Origin: Holophagales bacterium
GTDB lineage: Bacteria > Acidobacteriota > Thermoanaerobaculia > Multivoradales > Multivoraceae
Length of the DNA: 64,000 nt
Direction: 5' to 3'
Assembly (NCBI GenBank): GCA_009836625.1
Contig: VXVC01000004.1
Span: forward strand, 513,037 to 577,036
Shown: positions 20,834 through 32,903 of the stretch, piece by piece
How positions within the stretch are numbered: position 1 is the first letter of the stretch
How the letters are laid out: every line of letters starts with the position of its first letter
The notes under the pieces: model-generated
Databases searched by the model: none
What the model saw: the letters and a program-made list of their open reading frames with translations, nothing else
What the model was told of the DNA's origin: nothing
Translations under genes and position numbers: made by a program

Positions 20834-21970
20834 TCAGAAGCCGCGCAGGCGGGCGAAGCGCTGGCGGTGGAAGGCGGCGTCGCCGAAGGCGAACTCGAGG
20901 GCCCGGGCCCGCTTCATGAACAGGCCGATGTCGTGCTCGTCCGTCATGCCGATGCCGCCGTGCATCTGCAGGGCCTCGTTGGTCACCAGGATCAGGGCGT
21001 CCGAGCAGCGCGCCTTGGCGTTCGAGACCTGGAGTTCCGCGTCGTCGCTGTCCTCGTCGAGCGCCCGCGCCGCCGACATGACGGCGGAACGCGACAGCTC
21101 GATCTCGATGAACATCTTCGCCGCCCGATGCTTGAGCGCCTGGAAGGTGCCGATAAGAACGCCGAACTGGCTGCGCGACTTGAGGTACTCGATCGTCCGC
21201 TCGAAGGCCTCCGTCATCAATCCCAGCATCTCACCGCACACAGCGACCGTGGCCCGGTCCACCGCCCTGCCGAGCGGTTCCAGCCCGCCGCCGACGTCGC
21301 CCAGGACGGCGCCGGCCGCCACGTGAACGTCGCTCAGCCGCACGATCGCCGAGTTGCGGGAGTCGACCCGGCCTTGAGCCACCACCTCGATACCGTCCGA
21401 CTCCGCCGGCACGAGGAAGAGCGTCAGACCGCTGTCGCCGCCTTCGGTCCGGGCTGCGATCACGAACCCGTCGGCGCCGACACCGCCGACCACCTGGACC
21501 TTCTCGCCCGACAGCGACCAACCGCCGCCGTTCGCCCGCGCCCTGGTTTCGACCCGGTCGAGCCCGTATCTGCTTCCCGCTTCGAGCAGCGCAGGCGCCA
21601 GGCGCTTCTCTCCATCGATCAGCCGCGGCAGCCACTCAGCCTGCTGCTCCGCGTTGCCGGCGTCCGCAAGCAGCCCGCCCGCGAAGACGACCGCCGACAC
21701 GAACGGCTCGGGCGCCAGGCCGCGGCCCATCGCCTCCGTGATCAGCACCGTCTCGGCCATGCCCATGCCAAGGCCGCCGTGCGCCTCCGCGAAGGGAATC
21801 CCCAGCCAGCCGAGGTCCGCCATCTCGGACCAGACTTCGGGGCTGTATCCGAGTCCGGCGCCCTCGTCGCGGAGTTTCCGCTGGCGGTCGACGCCGCCGT
21901 GCTTCCGGACCAGCTCGGCTGCCGTCCGCGCCAGCATGTTCTGGGGAGCGGTGAGAACCAGCGGAGCCAT
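20834..21970 (-). CDS. Acyl-CoA dehydrogenase (pair A, smaller subunit type)
   Basis: LGWLGIPFAEAHGGLGMGMAETVLITEAMGRG; ALQMHGGIGMTDEHDIGLFMKRA; start overlaps upstream gene stop. Confidence 0.85.
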   Translation of the reverse strand: MAPLVLTAPQNMLARTAAELVRKHGGVDRQRKLRDEGAGLGYSPEVWSEMADLGWLGIPFAEAHGGLGMGMAETVLITEAMGRGLAPEPFVSAVVFAGGLLADAGNAEQQAEWLPRLIDGEKRLAPALLEAGSRYGLDRVETRARANGGGWSLSGEKVQVVGGVGADGFVIAARTEGGDSGLTLFLVPAESDGIEVVAQGRVDSRNSAIVRLSDVHVAAGAVLGDVGGGLEPLGRAVDRATVAVCGEMLGLMTEAFERTIEYLKSRSQFGVLIGTFQALKHRAAKMFIEIELSRSAVMSAARALDEDSDDAELQVSNAKARCSDALILVTNEALQMHGGIGMTDEHDIGLFMKRARALEFAFGDAAFHRQRFARLRGF

Positions 21971-23157
21971 CAGTCCGGCAACCCGAGCACGCGCTTGGCG
22001 ATGATGTTCAACTGGATCTCCGACGTCCCGCCCTCGATGCTGTTCGCGCGCGACCGGAGCCAGGTGCGGGTCTGGTTCAGTTCGGCCGGCTCGAAGCCCT
22101 CTCCTTCCCAGCCCAGGGCCTGGGGGCCGCGGATCGAGAGCATCAGTTCTTCGCGACGCATGTTCAGTTCGGTCCCGTAGTACTTGAACATCGAGCTCTC
22201 CGGCCCGGGCTTGTGCCCCGCCTCCAGCCCGTCGCCGTGACGCTTGATCGTCAGCCCGTAGGACATCGCGTCCATCTCGCACTGGGTCACCCGCTCCCGG
22301 ATCGCCGGATCGTCGATCCGGCCCATCCCGTCGACACCCACGTAGTCGCGCGCCATGTCCGGCAGCGAAGCTCTCGCGCCGCCGCGTCCCATGCCGCCGA
22401 TCGAGGTCCGCTCGTGGCCGAGCAGCGCCTTCGCCACCGTCCAGCCGCCGTTCACCTCCCCGATGACCTGGTGGACCGGCGTTCGCACGTCGTGGAAGAA
22501 CGTCTCGCAGAAAGGCGAGGCGCCGCTGATCAGCCGGATCGGCCGCACCTCGACACCCGGCGACGCCATGTCGACCAGGATGAAGGTGATGCCGCGCTGC
22601 TTCTTGACGTCCGGGTTCGTGCGCACGAGCATGAAGATCCAGTCCGCCTGGTCGGCGCCGGAAGTCCAGATCTTCTGCCCGTTGATCACGTAGAAGTCGC
22701 CGTCCCGCACCGCCGATGTGGCCAGGGAGGCCAGGTCGGATCCGGCGTTCGGTTCCGAGTACCCCTGGCACCAGCGGATCTCGCCGCGCGCGATCTTCGG
22801 CAGGTGTTCCGCCTTCTGCGCCTCCGTGCCGTGATCGAGCAGCGTCGGCCCGATCATGCTGTAGCCGAAGCCGGTCAGCGGCAGCGGCAGGGCCAGCCGC
22901 CCTATCTCCTCGTGCAGGACGGCCGCCTCGTCGCGGGAGAGGCCGGCGCCGCCGTACTCCTCGGGCCAGGTCGGCACCGAGAGTCCCCGATCGGCCGCCG
23001 CCAGCAGCCAGTCGCGGCTCTCAGGATAGATGAAGGGCGCCTTGCGGCCGCCTGCAGCCCAGGCGTTCGGGTCGGCAGCCTTGCCGCGCAGGAATTCGGG
23101 CGCGTTGCCCTCGACCCAGGCGCGGGCTTCCTCACGGAATGCGGACAGATCACTCAT
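21970..23157 (-). CDS. Acyl-CoA dehydrogenase (pair A, larger subunit type)
   Basis: WCQGYSEPNAGSDLASL; INGQKIWTSGADQADWIFMLVRT; IEGGTSEIQLNIIAKRVLGLPD. Confidence 0.88.
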   Translation of the reverse strand: MSDLSAFREEARAWVEGNAPEFLRGKAADPNAWAAGGRKAPFIYPESRDWLLAAADRGLSVPTWPEEYGGAGLSRDEAAVLHEEIGRLALPLPLTGFGYSMIGPTLLDHGTEAQKAEHLPKIARGEIRWCQGYSEPNAGSDLASLATSAVRDGDFYVINGQKIWTSGADQADWIFMLVRTNPDVKKQRGITFILVDMASPGVEVRPIRLISGASPFCETFFHDVRTPVHQVIGEVNGGWTVAKALLGHERTSIGGMGRGGARASLPDMARDYVGVDGMGRIDDPAIRERVTQCEMDAMSYGLTIKRHGDGLEAGHKPGPESSMFKYYGTELNMRREELMLSIRGPQALGWEGEGFEPAELNQTRTWLRSRANSIEGGTSEIQLNIIAKRVLGLPD

Positions 23158-23255
23158 GCAGTTACCTCGGGCGGCTGTTGCCCCGGCCAAGCGGGACGGG
23201 CCGGCATTCTGGCACGGCCCAGGCGGAGCGCCCGACTATAGACTCCCGCGCCGCC

Positions 23256-24845
<1,590 letters not shown>

Positions 24846-24857
24846 GAAGCCCGCGCC

Positions 24858-25763
24858 TCAGAAGAGCTCGCGCACCCGCTCCTTCAGCTCTTTGAGCCGC
24901 TCCCCCGCCTCGCCCGTCGGCCCGGGCCACTGCACGCGCCGCTCTTCGAGCTGGCGATCGAGCCGGTGCCAGAGTTCGGCGTTCTTGACCGGCCCGCCGC
25001 TCTTGGTCCGCCACCGGTTTCGCTTCCAGGCATGGATCCAGAGGGCGGCGCCGCGCCTGAGGTAGTCGTTGCCGGTGTAGACAGCCGCGGCCTGGCCGGG
25101 CGGCAGATCGCCGAGCAACTCCAGGACGCACTCGAGCTCGAGCCGGTTCGGTGTCGTGTCCTCCGCCTCGCCGGTTTGTTCGACCGTGCCGGCGGGCGTC
25201 ACCACGTCGGCAACCCAGGCGCCGTGGCTGCCGACGCACCGCACCTTGAGGAAGATCCGCACGCTGTCCGGCGGGACGGCTTCATCGGAACCCGGCTCCG
25301 CGGCGGCGCCGCCGCCCCGGGCCGCGATCTCGGCGCTGGCCAGCGTGTCCACCCGCTCGTTCCACTCGTTGCCGGCATGACCCTTGACCCAGTGCCAGCT
25401 CACCCGGTGGCGCCGGTCCAGACCCTCCAGCCGCCGCCACAGGTCGACGTTCTTGACCGGACCCCCGTCGCGGCGCCGCCAGCCCTGAGCCCGCCAGCGC
25501 CCGAGCCATGAGGTGATGCCCTGCCGCAGATACTGGGAATCCGTGTAGAGCTCCACTGCGCTCGGAGCACCGAGGTAGGCGAGCGCCGAGATGGCCGCCA
25601 TGAGCTCCATCCGGTTGTTCGTCGTGCTCGGCGCTCCGCCGGAGATCTCCTCCGTGCTGCCTGCCTGGTCCAGGATGATGGCCGCCCAACCGCCCGGGCC
25701 GGGGTTCGGGCTGGCGCCGCCGTCGGTGTAGATGACGAAGCGGGCGGCGGGCTCGGCGCTCAC
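24858..25763 (-). CDS. rnhA: Ribonuclease HI with a second, degenerate RNase H-like domain
   Basis: First domain keeps [33 protein letters not shown]. Second half repeats the layout ([34 protein letters not shown]). Confidence 0.85.
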   Translation of the reverse strand: MSAEPAARFVIYTDGGASPNPGPGGWAAIILDQAGSTEEISGGAPSTTNNRMELMAAISALAYLGAPSAVELYTDSQYLRQGITSWLGRWRAQGWRRRDGGPVKNVDLWRRLEGLDRRHRVSWHWVKGHAGNEWNERVDTLASAEIAARGGGAAAEPGSDEAVPPDSVRIFLKVRCVGSHGAWVADVVTPAGTVEQTGEAEDTTPNRLELECVLELLGDLPPGQAAAVYTGNDYLRRGAALWIHAWKRNRWRTKSGGPVKNAELWHRLDRQLEERRVQWPGPTGEAGERLKELKERVRELF

Positions 25764-25821
25764 GATGAGGCCGAATGTAGCAGCCGCGCGGAGCGTGCGC
25801 GGCAGCGTAGACTACACGCCG

Positions 25822-28800
25822 ATGATCGGTCCAGACAGTAGTGCCAGGCACGCATCGGTTCTTCTTGCGATCGCACTCGCCGCCGCGCCAGCAGCGGCTC
25901 AGGAGGACTCCGATCCCTTCGAGGGAATCGAGTTCCGGCTCGTCGGCCCCAGCCGCGGCGGCCGGGTGACCGCGGTCGCTGGTCACACGTCGCACCCCTA
26001 CACGTTCTACATGGGCTCGACCGGCGGCGGCGTCTGGCGCACGACGAACGCGGGACTCTCCTGGGAGAACCTGACGGATGACTACTTCAAGGCCGGCTCC
26101 GTCGGCGCGGTGACCGTGGCGCCGAGCGATCCGAACGTGATCTACGTCGGTATGGGATCGGCCCAGCCCCGCGGCAACGTGTCCATCGGCGACGGCGTGT
26201 ACCGCTCCATCGACGCTGGCGAGAGCTGGCAGCACATCGGCTTGCCGCGGGCCGGCGCCATCAGCAAGGTCGAGGTGCATCCGAACGACCCGAACGTGCT
26301 CTGGGTCGGCGTGCTCGGCCAGATCTTCGGCAGCAACCCGGAACGCGGCGTCTACCGCTCAACCGATGGCGGGGCAACCTGGGAGCAGGTGCTCTACATC
26401 TCGGACGACGCCGGGATCGCCGACCTGGAGCTCGACCCCTTCAACCCCCGCGTCCTCTACGCTGCGGCCTGGCGGGTCGAGCGCAAGCCCTGGACCCTGA
26501 TCGACGGCAGCGACGAGGGCGGCCTGTTCCGTTCGACGGACGGCGGCGACACCTGGGAGCAGCTCGAGGGCGGCCTGCCCACCGGTATCCTCGGCCGGAT
26601 CGGCGTCTCCGCGTCGCCGGCGCGGCGCGGGCGTCTGTGGACGATCATCACCGCGGCGGAGGGCCGCGGCGGCATCTTTCGCTCCGAGGACCACGGCGAC
26701 ACCTGGAAGAAGGTGAGCGACGAGCCGGAACTGCTCACCCGCGGCTGGTACTACAGCCACATCGACGCCGACGCGGCCGATCCGAACACGGTCTGGGGCT
26801 CGAACGTCCGCTTCTTCCGTTCCGTCGACGCCGGGGCCACCTGGGAACGGGTGGGCACACCGCACGCCGACAACCACGACCTCTGGATCAACCCGGAGCA
26901 ACCCCACATCATGGTGCAGGGGAACGACGGCGGCGCCAACGTCAGCGTCGACGGCGGCCGTTCCTGGTCCGGCCAGAACAACCAGCCGACCGCCGAGTTC
27001 TACCGGGTCACCGTCGACAACCAGTTCCCCTACCGCATCTACGGCGCCCAGCAGGACAACAGCACGATTTCGGTGCCGTCCCGGCCGATGCCCGAGCTGA
27101 CGCCGACCCAGCACTGGCATTCGGTGGCCGGCGCCGAGAGCGGGCACATCGCCGTCCACCCCGAGCAGCCCCACCTCGTCTACTCGGGCAACTACCTGGG
27201 CCGGATCGACCGCTACGACCACCGCAGCGGCACGGCCCGCAACATGATCCTCTACCCCCAGATGCAGGACGGCACGGCGCCGCGCGACCTGCGCTACCGC
27301 TTCCAGTGGAACGCGCCGATCCTCATCTCCCGGCACGATCCGGACGTCGTCTACCACACCTCGAACTACGTCCATCGCACCCGCGACGGCGGCTGGACGT
27401 GGGAGACGATCTCGCCCGACCTGACGACCGACGACGACGAAAAGCAGGGCGTGCCCGGCGGCCCCGTCCAGCACGACCACACCGGCGTCGAGGTCTACAA
27501 CACGGTCTTCGCGCTCGCCGAATCGCCGCAGACGGCGGGCGAGATCTGGGCGGGCAGCGACGACGGCCGCATCCACGTCAGCCGGGACAACGGCGCCACC
27601 TGGGTCGACGTCACGCCGGCGGGAATGCCGGCCGACGGCACGGTCAACTCGATCGACGTTTCGCAACACGATCCGGGGCGCGTCTACGTCGGCGTGTATC
27701 GCTACCGGATGAACGACTACACGCCGTACATCTTCCGCACGGACGACGGCGGCAGAAGCTGGACCACCGTGACCGATGGTCTGCCGGCCGACCATTTCGT
27801 GCGCGTCGTCCGCGAGGACCCGGGAGCCGCCGGCCTGCTTTTCGCCGGCACCGAGTTCGGCCTCTACGCCTCCTTCGACGGGGGCGACTCCTGGCAGTCG
27901 TTCCAGTTGAACCTGCCGCGGACGCCGATCACCGACCTGCTGATTCACCACAACGCCGGCAACCCGGACCTGGTGCTCGCGACCCAGGGCCGGAGCTTCT
28001 GGGTGCTCGACGATCTCGGCGCCGTACGCGAGCTCGCCGGGGAAGTCGCCGCGGGCGCCAAGCGCGATGTGCCCCGGCTCTTCTCGCCCGAACCGGTGGT
28101 TCGCATCGACCGGCCCGGCGGAGGCGGCGGCTTCGTCAACGGCGCCTCGATCTGGTTCGACCTCCCGGAAGAGCCGGCGAGCCGGGTCGAACTGGTGATC
28201 TCCCCTGACGGCAGCGACAGGGTTCTGCGGCGCTTCGTGTCAGTACCGGAAGGCGAAGAGATCGAGGGCGGCGAGGACGAGCGTCCACGGATCGAGTCCT
28301 TCGAGGCGAAGGTCGGGCTCAACCGGGTCGTCTGGAACCTGCGCGGCCAGGCGCCCCACCTGGTCGAGGGCGCCATCATGTCGCTGTCGTACACCGGCGG
28401 CCCCTACCTGCCGCCGGGGACCTACCAGGCAATGCTGACGGTAGGCGGCGCCGAGCCCGAGACGGGCGACTGGGTAGACAGCCGATCCTTCGAGGTGCTC
28501 GCCGACCCGCGGCTCGAGGACATCTCCCAAGCCGATCTGGAGGAGCAGTACGCGATGCTGGACCAGTTGTCGGCGCGGTTGACGGCGACCCACGACGCGA
28601 TCGCCGGCCTGCGCAGCGTCCGGGACCAGGCCGGGGCCCTCGAGGAACGCCTCGACGAGGCCGGCGCCCCGGAGCTGAGACCTGCCGTCGAGGCGATCCT
28701 GGAGCGAGCCGGGGAACTCGACGAGCGCCTGATCCAGTCGCGGAGCCGCGTCTCCCAGGACGCGCTGAACTTCCAGCCCCGGATCGACAACCAGTACGCG

Positions 28801-28995
28801 TACCTCTACACTCACGTCTTCGGCAACACCGCCCGGCCGACGGCCGGCGCGCGGCGTCGCCTTGAGGACCTCGAGGCCGAACTCCTGCCGATCCTCGAGG
28901 CCGTATCCGAGTTGACCGGACCACAGCTTGCAGAACTGAACCGGCGAGCCCGGGAGCTGGCGATTCCCGCCGTCCAACCGCCAGCCGGCCGATAG
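25822..28995 (+). CDS. Secreted VPS10/sortilin-type BNR-repeat beta-propeller protein
   Basis: Signal peptide; repeated S/T-x-D-G-G-x-T/S-W motifs (STDGGATWEQ, STDGGDTWEQ, SVDAGATWERV, TRDGGWTWETI). Confidence 0.85.
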   Translation: MIGPDSSARHASVLLAIALAAAPAAAQEDSDPFEGIEFRLVGPSRGGRVTAVAGHTSHPYTFYMGSTGGGVWRTTNAGLSWENLTDDYFKAGSVGAVTVAPSDPNVIYVGMGSAQPRGNVSIGDGVYRSIDAGESWQHIGLPRAGAISKVEVHPNDPNVLWVGVLGQIFGSNPERGVYRSTDGGATWEQVLYISDDAGIADLELDPFNPRVLYAAAWRVERKPWTLIDGSDEGGLFRSTDGGDTWEQLEGGLPTGILGRIGVSASPARRGRLWTIITAAEGRGGIFRSEDHGDTWKKVSDEPELLTRGWYYSHIDADAADPNTVWGSNVRFFRSVDAGATWERVGTPHADNHDLWINPEQPHIMVQGNDGGANVSVDGGRSWSGQNNQPTAEFYRVTVDNQFPYRIYGAQQDNSTISVPSRPMPELTPTQHWHSVAGAESGHIAVHPEQPHLVYSGNYLGRIDRYDHRSGTARNMILYPQMQDGTAPRDLRYRFQWNAPILISRHDPDVVYHTSNYVHRTRDGGWTWETISPDLTTDDDEKQGVPGGPVQHDHTGVEVYNTVFALAESPQTAGEIWAGSDDGRIHVSRDNGATWVDVTPAGMPADGTVNSIDVSQHDPGRVYVGVYRYRMNDYTPYIFRTDDGGRSWTTVTDGLPADHFVRVVREDPGAAGLLFAGTEFGLYASFDGGDSWQSFQLNLPRTPITDLLIHHNAGNPDLVLATQGRSFWVLDDLGAVRELAGEVAAGAKRDVPRLFSPEPVVRIDRPGGGGGFVNGASIWFDLPEEPASRVELVISPDGSDRVLRRFVSVPEGEEIEGGEDERPRIESFEAKVGLNRVVWNLRGQAPHLVEGAIMSLSYTGGPYLPPGTYQAMLTVGGAEPETGDWVDSRSFEVLADPRLEDISQADLEEQYAMLDQLSARLTATHDAIAGLRSVRDQAGALEERLDEAGAPELRPAVEAILERAGELDERLIQSRSRVSQDALNFQPRIDNQYAYLYTHVFGNTARPTAGARRRLEDLEAELLPILEAVSELTGPQLAELNRRARELAIPAVQPPAGR

Positions 28996-29021
28996 AAGAA
29001 AACCCGCACCGCAATCGTTCG

Positions 29022-31235
29022 ATGCCGCGACAACACCTCCAGCGCGGCGCTATCGCGCTGATCGCCCTCCTTGCGGCCGGCGACGGCGTCGCGGCAGCGC
29101 AGGTCGAGACGCGAAGCGATCGCCCCCGGCTGCGCGCCCAGCGTCTCGCTGAGGCCCCCATGATCGACGGCGACGTGCTCGGCGAAGAGCTCTGGCTCGA
29201 CGTCGACTACGGCACCGGCTTCCAACAGGTAGAGCCGTTCGAAGGTCAACCGGCGAGCGAACGCACCGAGGTGCGGGTGGCGTTCGACAGCGCCAACCTC
29301 TACATCGCAGTCATCTGTTTCGACCGTGACGCTTCCTCCCTGGCGATCTCGGACAGCCGCCGCGACGCCATGCTCCAGAACGAGGACAGCTTCCGGGTCG
29401 TTCTCGACACGTACGGCGACCGGCAGAACGGTTTCGTCTTCGGGACGAACATCGCGGGCATCCAGTACGACGGCCAGTTCACGAACCAGGGACGTGGCGG
29501 CGGTTCCTCCCGCAGCGGCAGTTCCGGCGGCGCCAATCTGGACTGGGACACCTCCTGGACAGTGCGGACGTCGAGCGGCGACTTCGGCTGGAGCGCGGAG
29601 ATGGCGATTCCCTTCCGCAGTCTCCGGTACGGATCGGACCGGGCGGTCTGGGGCCTGAACTTCGAGCGCAACATCCGACGCAAGAACGAGACCGCGTTCT
29701 GGGCCCACCTCGGCCGCCAGCACGACGTGTTCCGGGTGTCGGAAGCCGGGCACCTGGTCGGCGTGGAACCGCCGCGCCAGCGCAATCTGCAGTTGACTCC
29801 CTACGTCCTGAGCACGGGACGCGAGAACGTGGACGGCAGCGTCGACGACACCGAAGTCGGCATGGACCTGAAGTACAGCGTCACCCCGAGCCTCACGCTC
29901 GACGTGACCGTCAACACCGACTTCGCCCAGGTGGAGGCCGACGATCAGCAGATCAACCTGGACCGTTTCAGCCTGTTCTTCCCCGAGAAGCGACCCTTCT
30001 TCCTGGAGAACTCCGGTCTGTTCCGCGTCGGCGGCCGGTCCTCGTTCCGGGGCGGCACCGAGCTCTTCTTCAGCCGCCGGATCGGTCTGAGCGGCGGCAT
30101 GCCCGTGCCCATCCTCGGCGGCGCCCGCCTGTCCGGGAGGGCCGGTGGATTCAACGTCGGCTTCCTGAACATGCAGACCGACGACCTGGGGGACCTCCAC
30201 GGCAACAACTTCACCGTCGCGCGACTCGGCCGCGAATACCGCAACCGGAGCCGGGCCGGCGTGCTGGTCGTCAACCGCGAGGGCACCGGCTCGCTGGCGC
30301 CGGACGGCGACTACAACCGGACCTACGCCGTCGATGGCCAGATAGGAATCGGGCAGTTCACGGACGTGTCGGGCTGGGCGGCCCGGACGGAAACCCCCGG
30401 CCTGACTGGCCGGGACCACGGTTTCGGCCTCGACGGCGGCTACAGTTCCCCGTTCTGGCGCTGGCGTCTCGGCTATGCCGAGGTCGGCGAGGACTTCAAC
30501 CCCGAGGTCGGTTTCCTCAGCCGCTCCGGCTACCGCCAGTTCAACGGCTACATCCGGCGCCGTTTCCGCCCGGCCGGTGAGGGCCGCGTCAAGGAGTTCG
30601 GTCCGCGTGCCTTCTACGACGGCTTCTGGAACTTCGACGGCTACCAGGAAACGCAGCGCTACTCGGTCGGCGGTGAAGTCGAGTTCCGGAACGGCGCGCA
30701 GATCAGCCTCTCCGCCGGCGGCCGCTACGAGGGGCTGCTCGAACCTTTCACGCTCGCCGGCATCGTGCACGTACCCGCCGGGGAGTACGACGACCACGGC
30801 TTCTTCCTGTTCGGCAACACGAACCGGGGACGTGCCGTGAGCCTGTTCGTCAGAGTCCAGGGCGGGGGCTTCTTCGGCGGCGACCAGCTCGTACTGGATC
30901 CCTGGCTGAGCATCCGCCTCGGCGACTACCTGACATCCGAGCTGAGCTGGTCCTACAACGACATCGACCTCCCGATGGGCGCTTTCAAGACCCACCTCGG
31001 CAGCCTGCGCGTCACGTACGCCTTCAGCACCAGTCTGCTCCTCCAGGCGCTGATCCAGTACAACGACCTGACCCACAGCGTGAACACGAACGTCCGCTTC
31101 AGTTGGCTGAACGAGGCGAATCGGGGGCTCTTCGTCGTCTACAACGAGATCTCGGAGTTCGGTGTGCTCGGCCTGGATACGCCGGACCGGAGCCTGGCTG
31201 TCAAGTTCAACCGCACCTTTGACGTCTTCCGTTAG
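29022..31235 (+). CDS. DUF5916-type protein: CBM9-like N-terminus plus outer-membrane beta-barrel-like region
   Basis: MIDGDVLGEELWLDVDYGTGFQQVEPFEGQPASERTEVRVAFDSANLYIAVICFD; VEADDQQINLDRFSLFFPEKRPFFLENSGLF. Confidence 0.8.
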   Translation: MPRQHLQRGAIALIALLAAGDGVAAAQVETRSDRPRLRAQRLAEAPMIDGDVLGEELWLDVDYGTGFQQVEPFEGQPASERTEVRVAFDSANLYIAVICFDRDASSLAISDSRRDAMLQNEDSFRVVLDTYGDRQNGFVFGTNIAGIQYDGQFTNQGRGGGSSRSGSSGGANLDWDTSWTVRTSSGDFGWSAEMAIPFRSLRYGSDRAVWGLNFERNIRRKNETAFWAHLGRQHDVFRVSEAGHLVGVEPPRQRNLQLTPYVLSTGRENVDGSVDDTEVGMDLKYSVTPSLTLDVTVNTDFAQVEADDQQINLDRFSLFFPEKRPFFLENSGLFRVGGRSSFRGGTELFFSRRIGLSGGMPVPILGGARLSGRAGGFNVGFLNMQTDDLGDLHGNNFTVARLGREYRNRSRAGVLVVNREGTGSLAPDGDYNRTYAVDGQIGIGQFTDVSGWAARTETPGLTGRDHGFGLDGGYSSPFWRWRLGYAEVGEDFNPEVGFLSRSGYRQFNGYIRRRFRPAGEGRVKEFGPRAFYDGFWNFDGYQETQRYSVGGEVEFRNGAQISLSAGGRYEGLLEPFTLAGIVHVPAGEYDDHGFFLFGNTNRGRAVSLFVRVQGGGFFGGDQLVLDPWLSIRLGDYLTSELSWSYNDIDLPMGAFKTHLGSLRVTYAFSTSLLLQALIQYNDLTHSVNTNVRFSWLNEANRGLFVVYNEISEFGVLGLDTPDRSLAVKFNRTFDVFR

Positions 31236-31272
31236 AGCCGCCAGTCCCCATCGCGCCGGACGCAGCGTCGTG

Positions 31273-32865
31273 ATGGCGCGCCGGGGCATGGTCGCCACAT
31301 CCCACCCCGCCGCCACCCTGGCCGGGCTCGACATGCTTCGGGCCGGTGGTTCGGCGATCGACGGCGCGGTGGCGGCCGCCGCGATGCTGGCGGTGGTCGA
31401 GCCGATGATGACCGGCATCGGCGGCGACGCCTTCCTGCTCTACCACCTCGCCGATCCCGACGGCGGGCGCGGCGAGCTCCTGGGGCTCAACGGCAGCGGC
31501 CGCTCATCCCTGGCCCTGGAGCGAACCCACATCGCCGGCCCGGCGATCGATCCGGACTCCTGGCCAGCCGTGACCGTCCCCGGCGCGGTCGATCTCTGGC
31601 AGACGGCCCACCAGCGCTTCGGACGCCTTCGCTTCGCCGATCTGCTCGGTCCCGCGATCGAAACCGCCGAAGCGGGCTTCCCCGTCAGCGAGCGCGTCCA
31701 GTCGATGTGGACAGCGTGTACGGAGCGACTGCGCTGCGATCCCGCGGCGACGGAGCACTACCTCTTCGACGGCGAAGCGCCCGCACTGGGCGCGGTGTTC
31801 CAGTCTCACGCCCTCGCAGGATCGCTGCGGCAGATCGCGCAAGACGGCCGCGACGCCTTCTACGAGGGGCCGATCGCTGAGGAGATCGTCCGCTACGCGC
31901 GCGACACGGGCGGTTTCCTCCAGCTCGAGGACTTCCGACGGCATCGCTCGACCTGGGTCGATCCGATCGGCACGCTGTACCGCGGCCGCGGAGTCTTCCA
32001 GTTGCCGCCCAACGGCCAGGGACTTGGCGTTCTGCTGATGCTGAACCTACTGGAGAACTTCGACCTCGGCTCCATGGACCTGGCCGGCCCCCGGCACACT
32101 CACCTGCTGGTCGAGGCGAAGAAGCTGGCCTACGCCGACCTCCACGCCCACGTCGGCGATCCGGAGAACGAGCCGCTTCGGGGCTCCGGAGGCGTCCCGC
32201 TGGCCGAACTGCTGGACAAGGCCTACGCCCGCGAGCGCAGCCGCCTGATCGACCCCGGTCGGCCGGCCGACGGCCCCGCGCCCGGCGGCATCCCAACCGG
32301 CGGCGGCGCGGTGGGCTCCGACACCGTCTACCTGGCCGTCGTCGACGGCGAAGGCAACGCCGCCTCCTTCATCAACTCCCTGTTCGCGCCCTTCGGAGCG
32401 GCGATCGCCGGCGGGGACACGGGGATCATGCTCCACTGCCGGGGCGCCGGCTTCAGCCTGACGGCCGGCCATCCGAACGAGTACCGTCCCGGCAAGCGTC
32501 CATTCCACACGATCATTCCCGGCATGGTCCTGGACCGGGGCCGGCTCGAGCTCTGCTACGGCGTGATGGGCGGTCCGTTCCAGCCCCAGGGACACGTGCA
32601 GCTCCTGACCAACCACTACGACCACGGGCTTTCCCTCCAGGCGGCCATCGACCGGCCCCGGTGGCGCCACACGGCCGGCCTCGACCTCCTGTGCGAACGA
32701 GGCATGGAGCCCGAAACCGTGGAGGGACTCGCGGCGCTCGGCCACCGGGTCCGCAGCGCGGGCGGCGCCGAGTTCGGCGGCGCCCAGGCAATCAGGGTCG
32801 ACCGGTATGGAACGCTCTACGGCGCCTCGGACCCGCGCAAGGACGGAGCGGCGCTCGGCTACTGA
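31273..32865 (+). CDS. Gamma-glutamyltransferase family (Ntn) hydrolase
   Basis: GMVATSHPAATLAGLDMLRAGGSAIDGAVAAAAMLAVVEPMMTGIGGDAF; processing-site region GSDTVYLAVVDGEGNAASFINSLF. Confidence 0.85.
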   Translation: MARRGMVATSHPAATLAGLDMLRAGGSAIDGAVAAAAMLAVVEPMMTGIGGDAFLLYHLADPDGGRGELLGLNGSGRSSLALERTHIAGPAIDPDSWPAVTVPGAVDLWQTAHQRFGRLRFADLLGPAIETAEAGFPVSERVQSMWTACTERLRCDPAATEHYLFDGEAPALGAVFQSHALAGSLRQIAQDGRDAFYEGPIAEEIVRYARDTGGFLQLEDFRRHRSTWVDPIGTLYRGRGVFQLPPNGQGLGVLLMLNLLENFDLGSMDLAGPRHTHLLVEAKKLAYADLHAHVGDPENEPLRGSGGVPLAELLDKAYARERSRLIDPGRPADGPAPGGIPTGGGAVGSDTVYLAVVDGEGNAASFINSLFAPFGAAIAGGDTGIMLHCRGAGFSLTAGHPNEYRPGKRPFHTIIPGMVLDRGRLELCYGVMGGPFQPQGHVQLLTNHYDHGLSLQAAIDRPRWRHTAGLDLLCERGMEPETVEGLAALGHRVRSAGGAEFGGAQAIRVDRYGTLYGASDPRKDGAALGY

Positions 32866-32903
32866 CGGTCCGCGCGTCGCGACCGCCATGCAAGACTCGC
32901 CGG

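Noticed and set aside
28812-31418. 868-aa minus-strand ORF opposite DUF5916
   Set aside because: Codon-shadow ORF; low-complexity Val/Ala/Glu composition.
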